Shown here piece by piece: positions 53,627-62,340 of a stretch of 64,000 nucleotides of DNA. Under the pieces are notes generated by a model, which made no database searches, was not told where the DNA came from, and was given only the letters and a program-made list of their open reading frames with translations. Made by a program: the position numbers and the translations under genes. Source of the stretch: JAWLBY01 sp041687455 (GTDB lineage Bacteria; Pseudomonadota; Gammaproteobacteria; Xanthomonadales; Xanthomonadaceae); NCBI GenBank assembly GCA_041687455.1, contig JAWLBY010000003.1, positions 62,001 through 126,000 of the forward strand, read 5' to 3'. Each line of letters opens with the position of its first letter. The stretch's first letter is position 1.

Positions 53627-55140
53627 CAGCCGCCGGTCGGGATCACGAATTGCGCGCCGCCTTCGATGCCGCCCGGCCAGCGTGTCGTGACGGCCTTCTG
53701 CCGGGTGTAGAAGCGCACGCCTTCGGGGCCGTAGATGTGGTGGTCGCCGAACAGCGATGCCTTCCAGCCGCCGAAGCTGTGGAACGCCGCCGGCACCGGG
53801 ATCGGCACGTTGACGCCGACCATGCCGACCTGCACGCGCTGGACGAACTCGCGGGCAGCGCCGCCATCGCGGGTGAAGATCGCCGTGCCGTTGCCGAATT
53901 CGTGTGCATTGACCAGTGCCAGCGCCGCTTCGGCACTTTCGACCCGGACCACCGACAGCACCGGTCCGAAAATCTCCTCACGGTAGATCCGCATCGCCGG
54001 CGTCACGCGGTCGAACAGGTAGCCGCCGAGGAAGAAGCCGTGGTCCGGCAGCGCCGCGTTGCGTCCGTCGACGACCAGTGCGGCGCCTTCGGCGATGCCG
54101 GCGTCGACGTAGCCGAGCACCCGTTCGCGATGCTCGGCGGTGACCAGTGGTCCCATCTCGATGCCGGGCTGGTCGCCGGGGCCGATCTTCAGCGCCCGAA
54201 CCCGTGGCGCGAGCCGTTCGAGCAGTGCGTCTGCGGTCGAATCGCCGACCACGACCGCGACCGAAATGGCCATGCAGCGTTCACCGGCCGAGCCGTAGCC
54301 GGCGCCGAGCAGCGCGTCGGTGACCTGGTCGAGGTCGGCATCCGGCAGTACTACCATGTGATTCTTGGCGCCGCCGAGCGCCTGCACGCGTTTTCCGTTC
54401 TGGCTGGCGGTCCGGTGGATGTGGCGGGCCACCGGCGTCGAACCGACGAAACTGATCGCGGCGATATCCGGGTGTTCGAGCAAGGCGTCGACCGCGGCGC
54501 GATCGCCCTGCACGACGCCGAACACGCCGGGTGGCAGCCCGGCATCCGCGAGCCAGTCGGCGAGCAGCAGCGACGGTGACGGGTCGCGTTCGGACGGCTT
54601 CAGCACGAAGCAGTTGCCGCAGGCCAATGCGATCGGAAACATCCACAGCGGCACCATCGCCGGAAAGTTGAACGGCGTGATGCCGGCGACGACGCCGAGC
54701 GGCTGCCGGAACGCGTGGGCGTCGATCCGGCCGCCGACGTTGTCGGTGAATTCGCCTTTCAGCAATTGCGGTATGCCACAGGCGAATTCGACCACTTCCA
54801 GCCCGCGCGCCACCTCGCCGAGGGCGTCGTCGAACGTCTTGCCGTGTTCGGCGGTGATCCGGGCGGCCAGCGTCCGGGCCTCGGCCTCGAGCCGTTCGCG
54901 GAACTTGAACAGCACGCGTGCACGACGGATCGGCGGCGTCTGCGCCCAACCTTCGAATGCGGTACGTGCCGCAGCCACCGCGGCGTCGACCTCGTTGGGG
55001 GTCGCCAGGGCGACCTCGCCGGTCTGGCGGCCGGTGGCCGGATCGAACACCGGTGCCGTTGGGCCGGTTCCGCTGATTCGGCGACCGCCGATGTGGTGGT
55101 CGATGCGCGACAGAGTGGCGGACGGGGCGGGGATGGACAT
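53626..55140 (-). CDS. mmsA: CoA-acylating methylmalonate-semialdehyde dehydrogenase
   Basis: A 504-residue aldehyde dehydrogenase of the MmsA group, turning methylmalonate (or malonate) semialdehyde, NAD and CoA into propionyl-CoA (or acetyl-CoA) in valine and inositol breakdown. Family signatures are GITPFNFPAMVPLWMFPIAL, QALGGAKNHMVVLPDADLDQ, nucleophile Cys289 in GSAGERCMAIS and the tail KASLFGDHHIYGPEGVRFYT. The start is ATG 55140; an earlier in-frame start would add a non-conserved stretch. No other valine-pathway gene lies nearby. Confidence 0.94.
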   Translation of the reverse strand: MSIPAPSATLSRIDHHIGGRRISGTGPTAPVFDPATGRQTGEVALATPNEVDAAVAAARTAFEGWAQTPPIRRARVLFKFRERLEAEARTLAARITAEHGKTFDDALGEVARGLEVVEFACGIPQLLKGEFTDNVGGRIDAHAFRQPLGVVAGITPFNFPAMVPLWMFPIALACGNCFVLKPSERDPSPSLLLADWLADAGLPPGVFGVVQGDRAAVDALLEHPDIAAISFVGSTPVARHIHRTASQNGKRVQALGGAKNHMVVLPDADLDQVTDALLGAGYGSAGERCMAISVAVVVGDSTADALLERLAPRVRALKIGPGDQPGIEMGPLVTAEHRERVLGYVDAGIAEGAALVVDGRNAALPDHGFFLGGYLFDRVTPAMRIYREEIFGPVLSVVRVESAEAALALVNAHEFGNGTAIFTRDGGAAREFVQRVQVGMVGVNVPIPVPAAFHSFGGWKASLFGDHHIYGPEGVRFYTRQKAVTTRWPGGIEGGAQFVIPTGG

Positions 55141-55485
55141 GGTCGGGCTCGCAGGTTCCGTGGGATGGTCGAGCAAGTGAACTGTGCCGGGGCGTTCGGC
55201 GGCTCCGGAAGGGCAGGCCGACGGCCGGTCGACTTGCTGTGCCGTCGCGGCCTCAGGCATTCCACCGGCCTGCACACCTGCCTAACTTGCCGGCTGCGGC
55301 GAGCGTCGGCAAGCGGGCCTGCCGCCGTGGTGCATGACGGATGCCGCCGGGCGGCCGATATTTCTGCGGCAGCGGTCACAACCGCTGGCTCAGCCACGGT
55401 TAAGCTTGCCGGGCGTCGGGCGGTTGCCGGCGCTCGCTTGCGTTCGGCCGCCCGCGGCGACTCGACGCACAACGCAGGAGCAGCG
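55141..55485. other. Divergent intergenic region
   Basis: 345 bp between mmsA (minus) and the S9 peptidase gene (plus). It is open in several frames, as is usual at this G+C content, but nothing in it looks like a protein or RNA gene. No convincing promoter hexamers were found. Confidence 0.4.
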
Positions 55486-57999
55486 GTGTCGTTACAGCGG
55501 AGCATCGGAGTGCGGCTGGGCGCCTGCTTGCAGGGCGCAGGGCTGAGCTTGCTGCTGTGCCTGCTGCCGGCGGTGCAGGCGGCAGTCCGCGAGCTGCCAC
55601 CGGGCGCGGCGGTCGCGCTGTCACCGAGCCAGGGACTGCTCGCGCTCGCGGTCGACAGCAGCCTGCCGATCGAGCAGGTCCAGGTCCGCCCGCTGCGCTC
55701 CGGTCGGGCCGGCCGGATCGAGCTCGACGCGCTGCCGGCCGGGCGCCGGATCGCGCTGTTCGTCGTCGACGCCGGACGCTATCGATGGTTCGGGGTCCGC
55801 GAACGCGACCAGGCGGTCTACCCGCTCGGCGACGATCCGGAGTTCGTGTTCGAGGTGCGGCCCGGTGTGCTGAACTATCCGGGCGACCTGGTGTTTCGAC
55901 CTCGAGGCACCCGACGTGCGGTGCTGCATCTGGCCAATCGCGCGCTCGGCATCATCGATCACGTCGCGACCGCACATCCGGCGCTGGCGGCGCTGCCGTT
56001 CCATCATGCCGGCCACTATCCGGATCCGTTTCCGGCCTTCTATCGCAGCGAGGCGGGTGATGACACGGCGCTCGTGCCGCCGCGCACGGCAGCAGTGCCA
56101 TCGTTCGACTCGCCGCCGATTGCGGTCGACGAACTGTGGCGCGAGCCGGCGGTCCAGCGCGTCGCGTTGAGTCCCGACGGGCGCTGGCTGGCCCGGCACA
56201 GCCTGATCGGCGATTGCGCCAGCATCGAGCTGATCGACTTGCGCGACCGCTCCACGCGGGTGGTCGCCGAGCTGTCCACGGTCGTCCGCGAGCTCGGCTG
56301 GGCCAGCGACCATCAGCTCGTGGTCGGCAGCGGACGGCGCGAGCTGCATCGGGTCGACATCTACAGCATCCACGACCGCGGCGAGCGCGTGCAGATCGAT
56401 AGGCTGCAGTTGCCGCACCGCGGTTACGTCGTCGATCTGCTGCCGCTGGTGCCGGATCGGCTGCTGTTCGCGCGGCGGATCGGTGACCGCACTGCCGTGC
56501 ATCGGCTCGACATCGCGAGCCAGGCCGCACTCGACCGCTTCGACTACGCCTGGGAGCAGCGCCTGAACCGCGCGATCGACGGCGATTTCCTGTGGCTCAG
56601 CGATGGCCGCGGCCGGCTGCGGGCCGCTCAGGCGGCCGATCCGCACGGCGCCAGCGTGCTGTATCACGGCGACGGCGCCGCATTCGCGGCGGTGTTGCGC
56701 GGCCACGACGAGAACGGCTTCCAGCCGATCCAGTTGTCGGCTGACGGTGCGCTGATCTACGGCCTCAGCGAGGCTGGTCGCGAGCAGCGCGAGCTGGTCG
56801 CACTCGATCCGCGCAACGGCCGGATGACGACGCTGTTCGGCCGTGCCGGCGTCGACATCGTCGCTCCGGTGTTCGACCTCGAGCGGCGCGTGATCGGCGC
56901 CAGCTACGTCGAGAACGGGCACGTCGCGACGGCCTTCCTCGATCCGGCCGATCGCGGCCTCGACGCGGCGCTGCAGCGGCATTTTCCCGGCCGCAGCGTC
57001 CGTCTGCTCGATCGAGACCGCAGCGGCCGGCATCTGATCATCGCGGTCGAGGCGACCGACCAGCCGGAAATGCTCCATCACTACGATCGCGAGCGCGACC
57101 GCGCGACGCTGATCGAGTCGGCGCGGCCGTGGCTGGCCGGACGGCGGCTGGCGTCGTCGGAAGTGCTGCGCAGCCACAGTGTCGACGGACTCGGGATCGA
57201 GTCGTACCTGACCATGCCGGTAGTGCCGGACGACCGGCCGCGCCCGTTGATCGTGATGCCGCACGGCGGGCCGATCGGCATCCGCAACCTGCGCCAGTTC
57301 GATCCCGAGGTGCAGTTCCTGGCCTCGCTCGGTTACGCGGTGCTGCAGGTCAATTACCGCGGCTCGGCCGGCTTCGGCCGGGCGTTCCGCGAGGCCGGGC
57401 ATGCACAACTCGGTACGCTGATCGAAAACGACATCGATTCCGCGATCCGCCACGCGCTGCAGCAGCGCGCACTCGACCCACAGCGGATCTGCGTGCTCGG
57501 GTCGAGCTATGGCGGCTATTCGGCGATGATGATGGCATTGCGCTGGCCGGGTCGCTTCCGCTGCGCGGTGTCGATTGCCGGCTTCAGCGATCGCCTGCTG
57601 CAGTTCACCGCCAGCGATTCGGGCCGCTCGCCGGAGGTCCGGCGGATCCTTGAGACCTTCATGGGCGATCCTGACACCGAGTTCGAGCGGATGCAGGCGA
57701 CTTCGCCGCTGTACCGGTACCGTGAACTCGACCTGCCGCTGCTGCTGGCACACGGCACAGAGGACCTGCGGGTCGACTATGAACAGACCCGGCGCCTGGT
57801 CCGGATGCTGAACCTGGCCGGTCGCGAGCCGGTGCTGCTGCCGCTGTACGGCGAGGGGCACAGCATCGAGATGCGGCACAACCGCGTCAGGCTGTGGCAT
57901 GCGGTGGCCGGATTCCTGCGGACGCACCTCGATGGTGCAGACCCGCAGCCGGTCGCCGGCGTCAGCGGCGGCGGATCGCGATTGCCGACGCTGCACTGA
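55486..57999 (+). CDS. Exported prolyl-oligopeptidase-family (S9) peptidase
   Basis: An 837-residue serine peptidase. The GTG at 55486 has AGGAG five bases upstream and starts a clear signal peptide (LQGAGLSLLLCLLPAVQA). The middle (about 220-560) is a beta-propeller gate with repeated blades. The C-terminal alpha/beta hydrolase has the nucleophile Ser674 in LGSSYGGYSAMMMALRWPGRF, the acid in HGTEDLRVDYEQT and the histidine in YGEGHSIEMRHN. VNYRGSAGFGRAFREAG is the usual family block. It probably degrades oligopeptides in the periplasm. No ribosome site supports the long upstream in-frame reading. Confidence 0.92.
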   Translation: MSLQRSIGVRLGACLQGAGLSLLLCLLPAVQAAVRELPPGAAVALSPSQGLLALAVDSSLPIEQVQVRPLRSGRAGRIELDALPAGRRIALFVVDAGRYRWFGVRERDQAVYPLGDDPEFVFEVRPGVLNYPGDLVFRPRGTRRAVLHLANRALGIIDHVATAHPALAALPFHHAGHYPDPFPAFYRSEAGDDTALVPPRTAAVPSFDSPPIAVDELWREPAVQRVALSPDGRWLARHSLIGDCASIELIDLRDRSTRVVAELSTVVRELGWASDHQLVVGSGRRELHRVDIYSIHDRGERVQIDRLQLPHRGYVVDLLPLVPDRLLFARRIGDRTAVHRLDIASQAALDRFDYAWEQRLNRAIDGDFLWLSDGRGRLRAAQAADPHGASVLYHGDGAAFAAVLRGHDENGFQPIQLSADGALIYGLSEAGREQRELVALDPRNGRMTTLFGRAGVDIVAPVFDLERRVIGASYVENGHVATAFLDPADRGLDAALQRHFPGRSVRLLDRDRSGRHLIIAVEATDQPEMLHHYDRERDRATLIESARPWLAGRRLASSEVLRSHSVDGLGIESYLTMPVVPDDRPRPLIVMPHGGPIGIRNLRQFDPEVQFLASLGYAVLQVNYRGSAGFGRAFREAGHAQLGTLIENDIDSAIRHALQQRALDPQRICVLGSSYGGYSAMMMALRWPGRFRCAVSIAGFSDRLLQFTASDSGRSPEVRRILETFMGDPDTEFERMQATSPLYRYRELDLPLLLAHGTEDLRVDYEQTRRLVRMLNLAGREPVLLPLYGEGHSIEMRHNRVRLWHAVAGFLRTHLDGADPQPVAGVSGGGSRLPTLH

Positions 58000-58047
58000 T
58001 CCGGCGGCTGCACGCAGTGCAGCGGACCGCGCAGAGTGCCACGTCGC

Positions 58048-60111
58048 TCACATCGGCCCGGTGCGCTCGATCCGGAACGGCACGGCGTCGTCGTCGACCG
58101 GATGCCCGAGTTCCTGTGCCGCGCGGTGCCCGGCGAACACCGCCTGGGCGAGCAGGCCGGGCGCGTCGGCGTCGCCGAGCAGTCGCAGGTGCCGCAGCCG
58201 GCCGTCGTCGCGGGCCGGTCGCAGTGCGTCGTACAGCGCTCGCAGCGGCTCTCGGTCGGTCACCAGCACGATCGCGTCGACCTCGCAGGTGCCGATCCGG
58301 CCGGAAATCATGTCCAGCAGCCGGACGCCGTCTTCGGCCACCGCCTGCACGCCATGCTGGGTCCGGAGGCCGATGCCGAGTTCGGCCAGTCGGCGCTGGA
58401 TGGCCGGTTGTTCGAGCGTGTACTGGGTCCAGGCCGACACCAGCGGTGCCGACGTGACCAGTGTCACCGTGCAGCCGTCGAGCGCCAGTCGTTCGGCAAT
58501 CACGCCGCCGAGCACGTAGTGGTCGTCGTCGACGATCAGCACCCGGCCGGTCGGTCGGCGGTCGGCGAACAGGTCGTCCGGGGTGAAGCAGGGCAGGTTC
58601 GACAGCCCGGGTATGCCGAGCGGATGGCTGCGACCGCGGCCATCGCGGCGCCAGCGCGCGCCGGTCGCGATCAGCACGTGCGGGTGGTCGAGCGCGAGCA
58701 CGTCGGCGGCATCGAGCCGGTTGTCGCGATAGACCGCGACGTTCGGCATCTGCGCGATCCGCTCCAGCCGCCAGTCCAGCACCCGGCGCCAGGCGGCCAG
58801 GCCGGGCAGGGCGGACAGTGTGCGCAGATGACCACCGAGTTCGCGGTCGGCATCGGTCAACGTGACCGGGTAGCCGCGCTGGCCGAGTGCGCGCGCCGCC
58901 TCAAGCCCGGCCGGGCCGGCGCCGACCACCAGCACCGGTTCGTCGGCATGGCGCGCTGCGATCCGTTCCGGATGCCAGCCGCGCCGCCACTCCTCACCCA
59001 TGCTCGGGTTCTGCGTACAGCGGATCGGCACCTGCTTGTTGTCGGACGCCGCACACAGGTTGCAGCCGATGCATTCGCGGATCTCGTCGATCCGGCCGTC
59101 GCGGATCTTTGCCGGCAGGAACGGATCGGCAATCGACGGCCGGGCGGCACCGATCAGGTCGAGTACGCCGGTCGACAGCAATGACAGCATCCGGTCCGGC
59201 GACGTGTAGCGGCCGACGCCGACCACCGGCTTGCTGGTCAGCGACTTGACGAAGCGAATCCAGGGTTCCTGGTGCCCTTCGCCGGCAAAGCGCGACGAAG
59301 CGGAGTCATTGCTCCAGCCGCTCAGGTTGACGTCCCACAGGTCCGGCAGTTCGGCCAGCATCGCGACGATCTCGCGGCCTTCGCCGTCGGCTTCGATGCC
59401 CTCTGCGCCGAGCAGTTCGTCGACCGCCAGGCGCAGCGCGACGGCGCAGCGGTCACCGATCGCGTCGCGGGTGTCCTCGAGGATTTCGCGCAGCAGGCGG
59501 ACCCGGTTGGTCAGCGAGCCGCCGTATTCGTCACTGCGGTCGTTGAAGCGTCGCGACAGGAAGTGGAACGGCAGCGTCAGCCCGTGGCCGGCGTAGCAGT
59601 AGACGATGTCGAAGCCGGCGTCGGCGGCGCGACGCGCGGCCGCGCGGTGCCAGCGGCGGAAGGCACGGATGTCGTCGCGGTCCATCCGCCGCGACTGCAT
59701 CGGTTCGAAGCCGCTGCCGCCGATCACGCCGATCGAGGTCGGCCCGATCGGTGCCATCCGCGAATACCAGTTCGGCGCATCGATGCCGTTGTGGACCAGT
59801 TGCACGCCAGCCAGCGCGCCGTGCGCATGCACCGCATCGGCCATCCGCGCCAGCATCGGCATGTCGGCGTCGGCCCACAGCCGGCCCTCGAAGCATGGGG
59901 CGAGGTCTCCGCTCGGGTGGATCTCGACCTCCTCGGTGCAGACCACCCCCCAGCCGCCTTCGGCCTTGGTCGCCCGCATCGCCGCCAGCGCCAGCGGCAT
60001 CCGATAGCCCATGCCGTTGCAATGCGGCACCTGGTAGAAGCGGTTCGGCGCAGTCACCGGACCGATCCTGAGCGATTGGAACAGCGGGGCGTAGCGCGGA
60101 TCCACGGTCAT
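58048..60111 (-). CDS. Trimethylamine/histamine dehydrogenase-like FMN, 4Fe-4S flavoprotein
   Basis: A 687-residue flavoenzyme closely resembling trimethylamine dehydrogenase (TMADH) along its whole length: FMN barrel, 4Fe-4S centre, C-terminal ADP-binding domains (VLVVGAGPAGLEAARALG). Cys31 in FYQVPHCNG matches the cysteine that carries covalent 6-S-FMN in TMADH. The cluster cysteines are 347, 350, 353 and 365. The active-site Tyr173/His176 and Asp269 are kept, and Trp266 too, but two aromatic-bowl residues differ (Glu61, Asp357). The substrate is therefore probably another amine or a different compound. ATG 60111 starts the family's DPRYAPLF; ATG 60192 is possible. Confidence 0.87.
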   Translation of the reverse strand: MTVDPRYAPLFQSLRIGPVTAPNRFYQVPHCNGMGYRMPLALAAMRATKAEGGWGVVCTEEVEIHPSGDLAPCFEGRLWADADMPMLARMADAVHAHGALAGVQLVHNGIDAPNWYSRMAPIGPTSIGVIGGSGFEPMQSRRMDRDDIRAFRRWHRAAARRAADAGFDIVYCYAGHGLTLPFHFLSRRFNDRSDEYGGSLTNRVRLLREILEDTRDAIGDRCAVALRLAVDELLGAEGIEADGEGREIVAMLAELPDLWDVNLSGWSNDSASSRFAGEGHQEPWIRFVKSLTSKPVVGVGRYTSPDRMLSLLSTGVLDLIGAARPSIADPFLPAKIRDGRIDEIRECIGCNLCAASDNKQVPIRCTQNPSMGEEWRRGWHPERIAARHADEPVLVVGAGPAGLEAARALGQRGYPVTLTDADRELGGHLRTLSALPGLAAWRRVLDWRLERIAQMPNVAVYRDNRLDAADVLALDHPHVLIATGARWRRDGRGRSHPLGIPGLSNLPCFTPDDLFADRRPTGRVLIVDDDHYVLGGVIAERLALDGCTVTLVTSAPLVSAWTQYTLEQPAIQRRLAELGIGLRTQHGVQAVAEDGVRLLDMISGRIGTCEVDAIVLVTDREPLRALYDALRPARDDGRLRHLRLLGDADAPGLLAQAVFAGHRAAQELGHPVDDDAVPFRIERTGPM

Positions 60112-60239
60112 CGGCACGGTAGCGGGGCCATGCATGGTAGCGGCGAAGCGCTTCCGGCGGCCGGATCCTGCGTTGATGAAGTTGCGCGACATTGTTGCTA
60201 TTTCGCGCAAGCAAGCCGTGCCAAGTGGCTGAATGGCCG

Positions 60240-60272
60240 TGAAATTATTTCAGTCTGTTCACGGGCGTGAAC
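60240..60272. promoter_or_regulatory. Two adjacent perfect palindromes, candidate operators
   Basis: TGAAATTATTTCA (60240-60252) is a 6-bp inverted repeat around one base. GTTCACGGGCGTGAAC (60257-60272) is a 7-bp inverted repeat around two bases. On the minus strand TTCACG and AATAAT could serve as -35 and -10 boxes with 16-bp spacing, so a regulator bound here would cover the promoter of the TMADH-like gene. The identity of the regulator is unknown. Confidence 0.55.
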
Positions 60273-60348
60273 GGCAGGACAACGATCCGCGGGGCGCCCG
60301 GGCTCGGCATCGCCAGCAATCATGCGGACTTGCGTGCGCCCTGGGGGT

Positions 60349-60382
60349 TTTCCCTCAGTAACGAATGAGGGAAATCCCTCAT
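60349..60382. promoter_or_regulatory. Alternative-hairpin inverted motif upstream of the 60440 gene
   Basis: The unit TCCCTCA occurs three times in alternating orientation. TTTCCCTCA (60349-60357) pairs with TGAGGGAAA (60366-60374), while ATGAGGGA (60365-60372) pairs with TCCCTCAT (60375-60382) two bases later. The two stems are mutually exclusive in RNA. As DNA, it is also a symmetric operator candidate. It lies 57 bp before the ATG. Confidence 0.55.
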
Positions 60383-60439
60383 GCGGCGGTGCTCGTCGCG
60401 TGGAAGCTTCGAGCGGTCGCAGCACTCGGAGCGCTCGTC

Positions 60440-61243
60440 ATGGGTCTGCTCGAACAGCTCGAACAGGAGGCCGAACAGAAACGTCGCGCGGCGGCCCGGG
60501 CCGCCGCCGAGCGTCAGCAGGGGCAGCAGGTCTGGGCCGAGCATCTGCTGCCCGGCATGCGTACTTTCGACCTGTTCCTGCAGCGGCTGGTGGCCGAGCT
60601 GCAACGCTTGCGGCCGGTGTCCCGGATGGTTGCGGAGCTGCCCGGCTACGGCGAGGTGGTCGCCTATTCCGACCACGAGTATCGCCTGCAGTCGCGGGTT
60701 GGCGACGGCGATTACGAGATCAGCCTGCAGTTCGGTGCCGACGTCGCCACCGCCGAGTGCCCGCTGGTCACGGCCGGCAATACCTGCGAGGTCACCCGAG
60801 TCGCGGCGGCGCTGTGGCAGCAGCGGCTGTTCGGCGTGCTGCATGCCGAGTCGAACGACCATGGCGAAGCCACCTCGGCGCAGTTTCGTGCGCGCGGTCG
60901 CCTGCTGCTGCGCCTGCGGGCGGTCGCCGATCGCGCGTCCGGCCGTGCCGAGCTGCACATGAGCAACCTCGAGGGCCTGCGCAACTCGCATCGGGTGCTG
61001 AGCCCCGATGCACTGACGCCGAGCGCATTCGAGGAGATCGGTCGGCTGATCGCATGGACCGACGACGGACGGGCCGCGATGCCCGGCATCGAGGTCGGCG
61101 AGCGTCGCCAGCAGCATCGACGCAGCGGTATCCGGATGCGCGCCGTCGCCGACGGTGGCGCGCCGGGCCGGCGCATCGAGGACCGCGCGGCGGCTGCCCG
61201 GCTGCGCCCGTGGATCGATTCCGGAGCGATGCCGTCGCCGTAG
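60440..61243 (+). CDS. Hypothetical protein, 267 residues
   Basis: Not recognised. The N-terminal 35 residues form a charged coiled coil (LLEQLEQEAEQKRRAAARAA). A mixed alpha/beta middle (about 40-190) has FDLFLQRLVAELQRLRPVSR, RLQSRVGDGDYEISLQFGAD and HMSNLEGLRNSHRVL. The Arg-rich tail (about 215-267) looks disordered and may bind nucleic acid or membranes. ATG 60440 is supported by GGAG eight bases upstream; an in-frame GTG or ATG further up would run through the hairpin motif. No membrane segment. Its neighbour downstream is convergent, so it is a single-gene unit. Confidence 0.65.
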   Translation: MGLLEQLEQEAEQKRRAAARAAAERQQGQQVWAEHLLPGMRTFDLFLQRLVAELQRLRPVSRMVAELPGYGEVVAYSDHEYRLQSRVGDGDYEISLQFGADVATAECPLVTAGNTCEVTRVAAALWQQRLFGVLHAESNDHGEATSAQFRARGRLLLRLRAVADRASGRAELHMSNLEGLRNSHRVLSPDALTPSAFEEIGRLIAWTDDGRAAMPGIEVGERRQQHRRSGIRMRAVADGGAPGRRIEDRAAAARLRPWIDSGAMPSP

Positions 61244-61264
61244 CGGCGATCGCCGCCTTCGCTG

Positions 61265-62104
61265 TCAGGCCCCGGCGTCGACCGGCCGCCCGAGCCAATC
61301 GATACTGATGGAGCGGCGGTGTCCGCGCGCCGCTCGGCAGGCGTCGAAGAATGCCTGCAGCAGTGGCGCCGACGGCAGCAGGTGCGGATGCCGGTGATCG
61401 TGAAACTCCGGGTGCCACTGCACGCCGACGACGAAGCTGTCACCTTGCCAGCGGATCGCTTCGACGACGCCGTCATCGGCCCGGGCTTCGACCAGCAGGC
61501 CGTTGCCGAGCTGCTTGATGCCCTGGTGGTGGATCGAGTTGACCGCGCCGCCCGGCAGGCCGCCGTAGACGCCGGCCAGCCAACTGTCGGCGCCGATCCG
61601 GATCGGGTGGATGTGTTCGTCGTACAGATCGGCAACATGGTGCGCGGCCGACGTCGCGGCATCCTCGCCGAGATCCTGGTACAGCGATCCGCCGAACGCG
61701 ACATTGATCAACTGCAGGCCGCGGCAGATGCCGAGTACCGGCTTGCCGGCAGCGACGAACGCGCGCAGCAGCTCGCATTCGAAGCGGTCGCGGACGGTGT
61801 CCATCCGGCCGCGCGAATGCGTGACCGGTTCGCCGTACAGGGCCGGATCGATGTCGGCGCCACCCTGCAGCAGCAGGCCGTCGAGCGAGTCGACGTAGTC
61901 ATCGATCGATACCGTCGCACGATGGAACGGCTGCTGTGCCTCGACGGTCGGCAGCATCACCATCAATGCACCGTTCGCCATCACCCAGTGCGGCACCGAC
62001 TGCTCGAGGAACTGCAGCGTCTTGCCGCGGAAGCCGAGTTCCTGCGGCACGTCGCGCAGCAGGCGCGGGGTCAGGCCGATCAGCAACTTGCGGGACGTGC
62101 TCAT
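61265..62104 (-). CDS. Class-I glutamine amidotransferase / gamma-glutamyl hydrolase (peptidase C26)
   Basis: A 279-residue cytosolic hydrolase. The nucleophile is Cys127 in VLGICRGLQLINVAFGGSL, and the His/Glu pair lies in VVGVQWHPEFHD. The early QGGADIDPALYGE and IHHQGIKQLG match gamma-glutamyl-gamma-aminobutyrate hydrolases (PuuD type), which cut gamma-glutamyl amide bonds. GGAG precedes the ATG by five bases. It begins 2 bp after the stop of a decayed ybdK gene, suggesting an original pair of gamma-glutamyl ligase and hydrolase. Confidence 0.9.
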   Translation of the reverse strand: MSTSRKLLIGLTPRLLRDVPQELGFRGKTLQFLEQSVPHWVMANGALMVMLPTVEAQQPFHRATVSIDDYVDSLDGLLLQGGADIDPALYGEPVTHSRGRMDTVRDRFECELLRAFVAAGKPVLGICRGLQLINVAFGGSLYQDLGEDAATSAAHHVADLYDEHIHPIRIGADSWLAGVYGGLPGGAVNSIHHQGIKQLGNGLLVEARADDGVVEAIRWQGDSFVVGVQWHPEFHDHRHPHLLPSAPLLQAFFDACRAARGHRRSISIDWLGRPVDAGA

Positions 62105-62106
62105 GC

Positions 62107-62281
62107 TCACTCCGGGGCGTCTTCGACGGTCGCGTCGGCCAGCCAGTCGACCACCGCGCGCAGGGCCTCGATTGTGCTCGATCCGGGCGCTCGCCGCGCA
62201 TCGAACTCCGCCAGTTGCTGATGTGCGGGTGGATCGGGAATATTCTTCCTCGATCCCGAAGGTCAGTTCGCGATCATCCAT
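62107..62281 (-). pseudogene. Remnant of a YbdK/GCS2-type carboxylate-amine ligase gene
   Basis: The ATG at 62281 opens MDDRELTFGIEEEY, the exact type of N-terminus found in YbdK glutamate-cysteine ligase-like enzymes, but after 14 codons this similarity ends. In another frame, up to the TGA at 62107, the DNA encodes QLAEFDAR and then EALRAVVDWLADAT, a typical YbdK C-terminus. The roughly 330 residues of the catalytic middle are missing. It looks like an internal deletion with frame change. Assembly error is the alternative. Confidence 0.65.
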
Positions 62282-62340
62282 CGCGCTCGGTCGCGGCGGT
62301 GCCGGTGGCACGACTCACGCGCCGTGCAGATCCGGTCGGG

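Larger units (their letters stand above)
60112..60439. other. Divergent regulatory region
   Basis: 328 bp between the TMADH-like gene (minus) and an unrecognised gene (plus). No gene is supported within it beyond possible N-terminal extensions of the TMADH-like gene. It contains two adjacent palindromes (60240-60272) and a three-part inverted motif (60349-60382), described separately. Confidence 0.5.
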
